Source of the DNA: Pelagibacteraceae bacterium AG-414-E02
GTDB taxonomy: Bacteria > Pseudomonadota > Alphaproteobacteria > Pelagibacterales > Pelagibacteraceae
DNA length: 64,000 bases
Assembly: GCA_003214615.1 (NCBI GenBank)
Contig: QCLK01000001.1
Location: forward strand, 124,001-188,000
Reading direction: 5' to 3'
Made by a program: the position numbers and the translations under genes. The notes beneath the pieces are model-generated. The model was not told where the DNA came from, searched no databases, and saw only the letters and a list, made by a program, of their open reading frames with translations. This document shows positions 59,427-64,000 of the stretch, in pieces (within the stretch, counting starts at the first letter, position 1; each line of letters starts with the position of its first letter).

Positions 59427-60680
59427 TTATCCTAATTTAATATTTTCTATTCCAACTAATTTATTATAAACCCAGTATAAAACTGTCAGTACTCCCAGAA
59501 GAATAGCTCCAAGGGCTGCGCTTAGTCCCCAATTTAATGTTGTTTTTAAATGGTAAGCAATCCAATTTCCTATCATTTGTCCATCCTTACCTCCAACTAA
59601 CTCAGGCGTAATGTAGTATCCAATCGCAAGTATAAAAACCAGCATACATCCCGCGCTAATACCAGGTACAGAGTTCGGCATATAGATCTTCCAAAATGCA
59701 TGTAAAGGAGAAGCCCCAAGGTTTAAAGCTGCTCTCATATAATTTGGCGAAATTGTCTTCATCACACTGTATAAAGGTAAAACCATAAAAGGTAATAATA
59801 TTTGCGTCATAACAATTATGGTAGCTGTTTCGTTGTACATAAGCTTAAAGCGGTTCTCATCAGCAATAATATTAGACATTACTAATAAATTATTAAATAC
59901 ACCTTTTTGCTGAAGCATAACCATCCATGCTACGGTTCGCACAAGTAATGATGTCCAAAAGGGCAATAACACACATATCATTAAAAGATTGCTGTATTTT
60001 AAAGGTAGTGTTGATAACAAGTAAGAAATTGGATAACCCAACATCAAACAAAAAATCATAACCAAAATACTTACTTTGAATGTTTTAACCCATGTGTGGT
60101 TATAAATTCTTCTATTTTCCTTTTGCCGAACAACCTCTTTGTCTACATTATATTTTAAATCAACTGCATTTAAATAATATCCTGCAGTCGTAGCATCAAC
60201 CATCACTCCTAGTGCTTTCCAATATTCCATGTCGGCCCACTTTTTATCAATGGCAATCATTTGCTCTTTGTATGGACCTTCTTCAATTTTTTTAAATTTA
60301 CGCTTTGATTTTTTTAGTAAACTTTTCCAGCCTGATTTTGCATAATTCATTCGAGTGCTAGCTTTACCTATGGCATAACCTTCACTATCTTTAACTTCAA
60401 AGAACATCGTTTTATAAAGTTCTTCAGATGGTAAATCTTGCCTATCCCATTTTTTATATTCTTTAAAAGTTTTTGGAAAAACCGTATTGATATAACTATC
60501 ATCAACGCTTCGAAGCAACATATCGCCGATGGGAATTAAGAATGTAAAAAGTATAAAAAGTAAAAGCGGCGCAACTAAGAGAATTGCTCTTATTTTATTT
60601 CTTCTTTCAGCTTTTTGAAGACTAACTTTTAAAGGAATTCCTTCAGTTGTTAAAATAGAACCTGCAGTTGTTTCGTTCAT
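59427..60680 (-). CDS. ABC transporter permease, polyamine-type (PotB-like) with large periplasmic insertion
   Basis: Membrane subunit of 417 residues from the ATG at 60680; a TTG 18 bases upstream is less likely. A first helix (about 32-52) is followed by a hydrophilic insertion from about 55 to 195 (KKWDRQDLPSEELYK, GKASTRMNYAKSGWK), which ordinary PotB of about 285 residues lacks. The remaining helices carry the EAA loop in RAALNLGASPLHAFWKIYMP. The insertion probably lies in the periplasm and may contact the binding protein. A terminator-like hairpin separates it from the binding-protein gene. Confidence 0.9.
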   Translation of the reverse strand: MNETTAGSILTTEGIPLKVSLQKAERRNKIRAILLVAPLLLFILFTFLIPIGDMLLRSVDDSYINTVFPKTFKEYKKWDRQDLPSEELYKTMFFEVKDSEGYAIGKASTRMNYAKSGWKSLLKKSKRKFKKIEEGPYKEQMIAIDKKWADMEYWKALGVMVDATTAGYYLNAVDLKYNVDKEVVRQKENRRIYNHTWVKTFKVSILVMIFCLMLGYPISYLLSTLPLKYSNLLMICVLLPFWTSLLVRTVAWMVMLQQKGVFNNLLVMSNIIADENRFKLMYNETATIIVMTQILLPFMVLPLYSVMKTISPNYMRAALNLGASPLHAFWKIYMPNSVPGISAGCMLVFILAIGYYITPELVGGKDGQMIGNWIAYHLKTTLNWGLSAALGAILLGVLTVLYWVYNKLVGIENIKLG

Positions 60681-60696
60681 AATTTTGTCTCTAAAC

Positions 60697-60727
60697 AAAA
60701 AAGGCGAGACTCTCGTCTCGCCTTTTT
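60697..60727 (-). terminator. Intra-operon terminator between binding protein and permease genes
   Basis: GGCGAGAC (60703-60710 on plus) pairs with GTCTCGCC after a TCTC loop, flanked by A and U runs on both sides. On the minus strand it ends in six U residues. It lies 18 bases downstream of the PotD-like stop and 17 bases upstream of the permease ATG, predicting much more binding protein than permease. Confidence 0.9.
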
Positions 60728-60744
60728 TTAAACATTAAGAATTA

Positions 60745-61806
60745 TTAGTTACCCTTCCAAGCACCGAATCTTTCGCTAACTTCAGCGCCGTTATCAGCCC
60801 ACCAAACTGGGTCAGCTATAACAGCTCTCTTAAGTACTTTCGGAGCAGTTGGCATGTGAGGTAATATATCAATATTTCCACCTTCTTTTATGAACCAAGG
60901 TTCACCTTTTTTGATGATATCGATACTAGATTTTCTCATAGGGCCGTATGGAATGTATTTAGCTTGATCAGCTAAAGCTTGAGCAGTTGAAGCGTGAGCC
61001 ATAAACTCAAGAGCTTCTTTCTCATTTCCACCTTTGATTGCTACAAGATATTCTTGTTCAAGAACTGTAGCATCCCAAATGTATTCGAAGTCTTTACCTT
61101 CAGAAAGAACAGCAGCACCAATTCTACCGTTGTATGCTAATGCCATAACAACTTCACCGCTTGAAACTAATTCAAGTGGTTTAGAACCAGCTGACCAGAA
61201 TACAACGTGATCTTTAATTGTATCTAGTTTTGCAAATGCTCTGTCTATTCCTTCAGGAGTACTCATTACATCGTATACTTTGCTTGCTTTAACTCCATCA
61301 GCAACTAGTGCCATTTCGATTAGAGCATTCGCCCATGTATGTATTCCTCTTTTTCCAGGAAACTTTTTAACATTAAAGAAATCTTTAATGTTTTTTGGTT
61401 TTTTGCCTGGGAATGCGCTTTTGCTATAAAACGCTGTGTAAGCCCAAAAAATCTGTGGCACAACACAATCAGATACTGGTGGAACAACCATGTCATTTAT
61501 AAATGAACTTTGGTCTACTTTTGCGAATAATCCTTCATCGCAACCAGTTATCGCTTGGTCAGGTAGCACGTCTACTACATCCCAAGTTACGTTTCCAGCT
61601 TCTACTTGAGCTTTAATTTCACCAAGACCACCGTTATAACTTTCAACAGTAACCCCTGAACCTTTGCTCCAAGTATCTATGTAAGCCTTTTGTTGACTGT
61701 TCGTATAAGCTCCACCCCAAGATACGAATGTAATTTCTGCATATGATGATGCAGTAAACGCCATCGCGATCAATCCAAGGAAAGTAGCTTTAATTAATTT
61801 AAACAT
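60745..61806 (-). CDS. ABC transporter solute-binding protein, polyamine-type (PotD-like)
   Basis: Periplasmic binding protein of 353 residues with a signal peptide ending near residue 23 (SSYAEITF). ITFVSWGGAYTNSQQKAYID and DVVDVLPDQAITGCDEGLF match the PotD/opine binding group. Codon use is richer in G and C than in its neighbours, as expected for a very highly expressed gene. It has its own promoter and a terminator behind it. The ligand is not predictable beyond a cationic small molecule. Confidence 0.92.
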   Translation of the reverse strand: MFKLIKATFLGLIAMAFTASSYAEITFVSWGGAYTNSQQKAYIDTWSKGSGVTVESYNGGLGEIKAQVEAGNVTWDVVDVLPDQAITGCDEGLFAKVDQSSFINDMVVPPVSDCVVPQIFWAYTAFYSKSAFPGKKPKNIKDFFNVKKFPGKRGIHTWANALIEMALVADGVKASKVYDVMSTPEGIDRAFAKLDTIKDHVVFWSAGSKPLELVSSGEVVMALAYNGRIGAAVLSEGKDFEYIWDATVLEQEYLVAIKGGNEKEALEFMAHASTAQALADQAKYIPYGPMRKSSIDIIKKGEPWFIKEGGNIDILPHMPTAPKVLKRAVIADPVWWADNGAEVSERFGAWKGN

Positions 61807-61827
61807 ATTTACCCTCTTTATTGATTA

Positions 61828-61857
61828 ATTATACGTATAAGTTGCGAATTAAAACAA
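61828..61857 (-). promoter_or_regulatory. Promoter for the solute-binding protein gene
   Basis: The minus strand has TTGTTT (61857-61852), an 18-base spacer and a perfect TATAAT (61833-61828), with AGAGGG as ribosome binding site before the ATG at 61806. It allows the binding protein to be made independently of the upstream ATPase. Confidence 0.6.
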
Positions 61858-61892
61858 ATTGAGAAAGTGCTGTAAACCTAAAAAATAAGAAA

Positions 61893-62984
61893 TTAACGTA
61901 GATCTAGTGCCCTTGAATCGCTAGCTTTCCAAGAAAGCTTAACGGTTGAGCCTTCTTTTAAGTTAGCACCTTTATATGAATTTGGAACTTTTACAATAAA
62001 TTGATCATTACCACAAACTTCAACCCTTGTTCGAATATGATCTCCTAAATAAATTAATTCTTTTACTTTTGCATTAAAAGAATTTTCAAAATTACCTTCG
62101 GTAGCATTAATTTCAACTCTTTCTGGACGTAAGGATACGGTTGAAGAATCTCCGACGGAATTAACATTTATTTTTAAAGAAGTAATCTCATCACCGTGAT
62201 CAGTAGTTACAACACAATTTTTTCCGTTAATAGATTTTACTTTTCCTTTAAGTTGATTATTTTCTCCAATAAAGTTTGCAACAAAAGCATTTTCAGGTTT
62301 TTCATATAAAACATCTGGTGATGATATTTGTTGAATTTTTCCATCGTTAAATACTGCTATACGATTTGACATTGTTAATGCTTCGCTCTGATCGTGAGTA
62401 ACATAAACAACTGTGATTCCAATTCTCTCATGAATATGTTTAATTTCATATTGCATTTGTTCACGAAGTTTTTTATCAAGGGCTCCTAAGGGTTCATCCA
62501 TTAATACTAATCTTGGTTCAAAAACTAAAGATCTTGCTAAAGCAACACGTTGTTGTTGACCGCCTGACAATTGTAATGGCATACGATTTCCAAACTCTCC
62601 TAATTCTACCATGTCCAAAGTTTTTTTTACTTTTTCTTCAATCTCTGATTTGTTTAATTTTCTAACTTCTAGCGGAAAAGCAAGATTCTCATTTACTGTC
62701 AAATGTGGAAATAATGCATAGTTTTGAAATACCATTCCGATTCCTCTTTTGTTAGGAGGAATTTTATTAATAGCTTCGCCTTCTAAATATATTTCTCCGC
62801 CCGTAGGGGTTTCAAATCCGGCTAACATCATTAATGTAGTTGTTTTTCCAGAACCAGAAGGCCCTAGCATTGTAAGAAATTCTCCTTGAGGAATATCTAC
62901 ATTGAGATCTTTAACTACAAGTGTTTCTCCATCGTAGCTTTTATCAACTTTATCAAATTTAACGAAACTATCTGAGCTCCCCAT
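61893..62984 (-). CDS. ABC transporter ATP-binding protein, polyamine-type (PotA-like)
   Basis: ATPase of 363 residues. The Walker A motif is GPSGSGKTT at 41-49, the signature LSGGQQQRVALAR near 139 and Walker B LVLMDEPLGALD. The C-terminal 120 residues form the regulatory TOBE-type domain (FIGENNQLKGKV, VSLRPERVEI). It energises import by the two permeases downstream. It lies 43 bases after the M24 gene on the same strand, with 86 bases and a promoter before the binding protein. Confidence 0.95.
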   Translation of the reverse strand: MGSSDSFVKFDKVDKSYDGETLVVKDLNVDIPQGEFLTMLGPSGSGKTTTLMMLAGFETPTGGEIYLEGEAINKIPPNKRGIGMVFQNYALFPHLTVNENLAFPLEVRKLNKSEIEEKVKKTLDMVELGEFGNRMPLQLSGGQQQRVALARSLVFEPRLVLMDEPLGALDKKLREQMQYEIKHIHERIGITVVYVTHDQSEALTMSNRIAVFNDGKIQQISSPDVLYEKPENAFVANFIGENNQLKGKVKSINGKNCVVTTDHGDEITSLKINVNSVGDSSTVSLRPERVEINATEGNFENSFNAKVKELIYLGDHIRTRVEVCGNDQFIVKVPNSYKGANLKEGSTVKLSWKASDSRALDLR

Positions 62985-63027
62985 AAGCGCCGGATTAGAA
63001 CAATTTTTAAAAACTATTTCAAGATAT

Positions 63028-64000
63028 TTATCCTTTAATATGCAAATCCCTTGATAAATTACAGAATAATTCTGAACCTTTTTCAGTTATCCTTACTGAC
63101 TCGCTTGCCTCAACTCCCCAATCTCCAAATTGCATCACTGCAATCATGTGAAAAGTAACGTTAGGTTGTAAAACAGTTTTGTCTCCTTTTGATATATTCA
63201 AAGTCTGTTCACCCCAATCAGGAGGATAACCAATACCTATAGAATACCCTGTTCTTGACTCCTTTTTAATTCCATATTTATCCAATACTCCCCAGAATTT
63301 TTGTGCAACATCGTCTGCGGTGTTTCCAGGTTTTGTTGCTGAAATTCCTGCATCTAGCGCTTCATTTGTTGCTTTCATTGTATCAATTTTTTTTTGATTT
63401 TTTTCTCCTAAAAGAACAGTTCTAGCCATAGGACAATGATATCTTTTATGAACCCCAGAAATTTCAATTATTGTTGCTTCACCACTAACGAATTTATCTT
63501 CTGTAGCAGTTAAATGTGAAGCTGAAGTTCCTTTTCCTGTAGGCAACAGTGTTGCTATACTAGCGTAATCACCACCAAATTCAGGCGTGCCATTAAATAA
63601 AGCTTTTTGAATTTCACCAACAGCGTCACACTGACGAACTCCAGGACTAATAGACTCGAAAGCCGTCTTCATTCCTTTTTCAGTTATCCTTGCAGCTGAT
63701 TTCATTAGCTTAATTTCAGCTTCAGATTTAACTATTCGCACCCAGTTTACTAATCTTTCTGCATCTTTTATTTTTATATTTGGCAAACCTTTTTTTATAG
63801 TTTCATAGCAAAAAGCAGTAAAATAATGGCTATCCATTTCTAATCCAACGTTGGAAGCATCCCATTTTCTTTTTTTGATTATTTCAACCAGATACTGGTA
63901 TGGATGTAGTGGCCATGTATGAATATATTTTTCATCATACGCAATTATATTTTTATGTTGAACATAAGTTTTTATATAGCCTCCCCCAGCATCTTGTGCT
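63028..64000 (-). CDS. M24-family hydrolase, creatinase/ectoine-hydrolase-like (N-terminus cut by window edge)
   Basis: Pita-bread-fold enzyme; 323 residues are visible and the frame stays open to the edge (codons from 63999), so about 70-80 N-terminal residues are missing. The metal-binding aspartates of true M24 peptidases are not conserved; the core reads EISGVHKRYHCPMART. The C-terminus has GYSIGIGYPPDWGE and WGVEASESVRITEKG. This degenerate metal site is typical of creatinase and ectoine hydrolase DoeA, which cleave C-N bonds without metal. It precedes a polyamine-type ABC transporter, so hydrolysis of an imported compatible solute or guanidino compound is plausible. The exact substrate is unknown. 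Confidence 0.85.
   Translation of the reverse strand, partial: AQDAGGGYIKTYVQHKNIIAYDEKYIHTWPLHPYQYLVEIIKKRKWDASNVGLEMDSHYFTAFCYETIKKGLPNIKIKDAERLVNWVRIVKSEAEIKLMKSAARITEKGMKTAFESISPGVRQCDAVGEIQKALFNGTPEFGGDYASIATLLPTGKGTSASHLTATEDKFVSGEATIIEISGVHKRYHCPMARTVLLGEKNQKKIDTMKATNEALDAGISATKPGNTADDVAQKFWGVLDKYGIKKESRTGYSIGIGYPPDWGEQTLNISKGDKTVLQPNVTFHMIAVMQFGDWGVEASESVRITEKGSELFCNLSRDLHIKG

Noticed and set aside
1-64000. Mobile elements, CRISPR arrays, tRNA or rRNA genes
   Set aside because: Gaps between genes are mostly under 100 bases and were read individually. None contains a tRNA-like cloverleaf, repeat array, transposase fragment or rRNA-like segment.

Overview
The window is a gene-dense, strongly AT-rich stretch of a bacterial chromosome. 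Sixty-eight protein genes are called, most overlapping or a few bases apart, and no stretch over 300 bases lacks a gene. No rRNA, tRNA, insertion sequence, phage, plasmid or CRISPR element was seen. Gene content, streamlining, a glycine riboswitch before gcvT and a tandem SAM riboswitch leader before a betaine-homocysteine methyltransferase all point to a marine alphaproteobacterium of the SAR11 (Pelagibacterales) type. The taxon is an inference from content, not from a marker gene.

Layout. 1-2980 (minus): EamA permease, 3-hydroxyisobutyrate-dehydrogenase-like gene and an aldehyde dehydrogenase cut by the window edge. 3049-4700 (plus): a Fe(II)/2-oxoglutarate oxygenase overlapping an HD-domain oxygenase, resembling the TmpA/TmpB pair that turns a trimethylaminoethyl-phosphonate into glycine betaine plus phosphate. 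4713-6420 (minus): rhodanese and bhmT, with a leader carrying a promoter, a SAM-II-like aptamer with terminator and antiterminator, and a second SAM-II/SAM-V-like pseudoknot near the ribosome binding site. 6457-12018 (plus): DUF255 protein, two transporters, a secreted hydrolase and two small proteins. 12025-19282 (minus): pseudoazurin, an EamA permease, molybdenum cofactor genes (moaE, moaD, moaA, moeA, moaC, mobA) and a periplasmic sulfite-dehydrogenase-like pair. 19325-25548 (plus): a tight formate dehydrogenase operon that also holds a NifU-like scaffold and an HPP membrane protein. The molybdenum genes can serve both enzymes, and mobA fits the bis-MGD-dependent formate dehydrogenase.

25549-32852 is a flavoprotein followed by a membrane and lipid block (TspO, two SDRs, DUF3833, Cfa-like methyltransferase, DUF1365, FAD oxidoreductase). 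32862-37208 is gcvT-gcvH-gcvP behind a tandem glycine riboswitch, with only 9 bases between gcvP and the lipid genes. 37412-40745 holds an EamA permease with the 5-oxoprolinase subunits pxpC, pxpB and, divergently, pxpA. 40766-42079 has three small genes. 42072-44899 is a TRAP transporter. 44994-53016 has TerC, a PQQ-type dehydrogenase, an MmgE/PrpD protein coupled to aconitase, LysE, CsaA and an ArgE-type deacylase. 53019-57246 is an agmatinase-type ureohydrolase, DUF3726, an unrecognised 556-residue protein and an M19 dipeptidase. 57318-64000 has two exported or TPR proteins, a polyamine-type ABC transporter and a creatinase/ectoine-hydrolase-like M24 gene cut by the window edge.

The theme is scavenging: methylated and one-carbon compounds (glycine betaine, glycine, formate), sulfite, 5-oxoproline and nitrogen-rich solutes, controlled largely by riboswitches and intra-operon terminators. 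No transcription factor gene was recognised.
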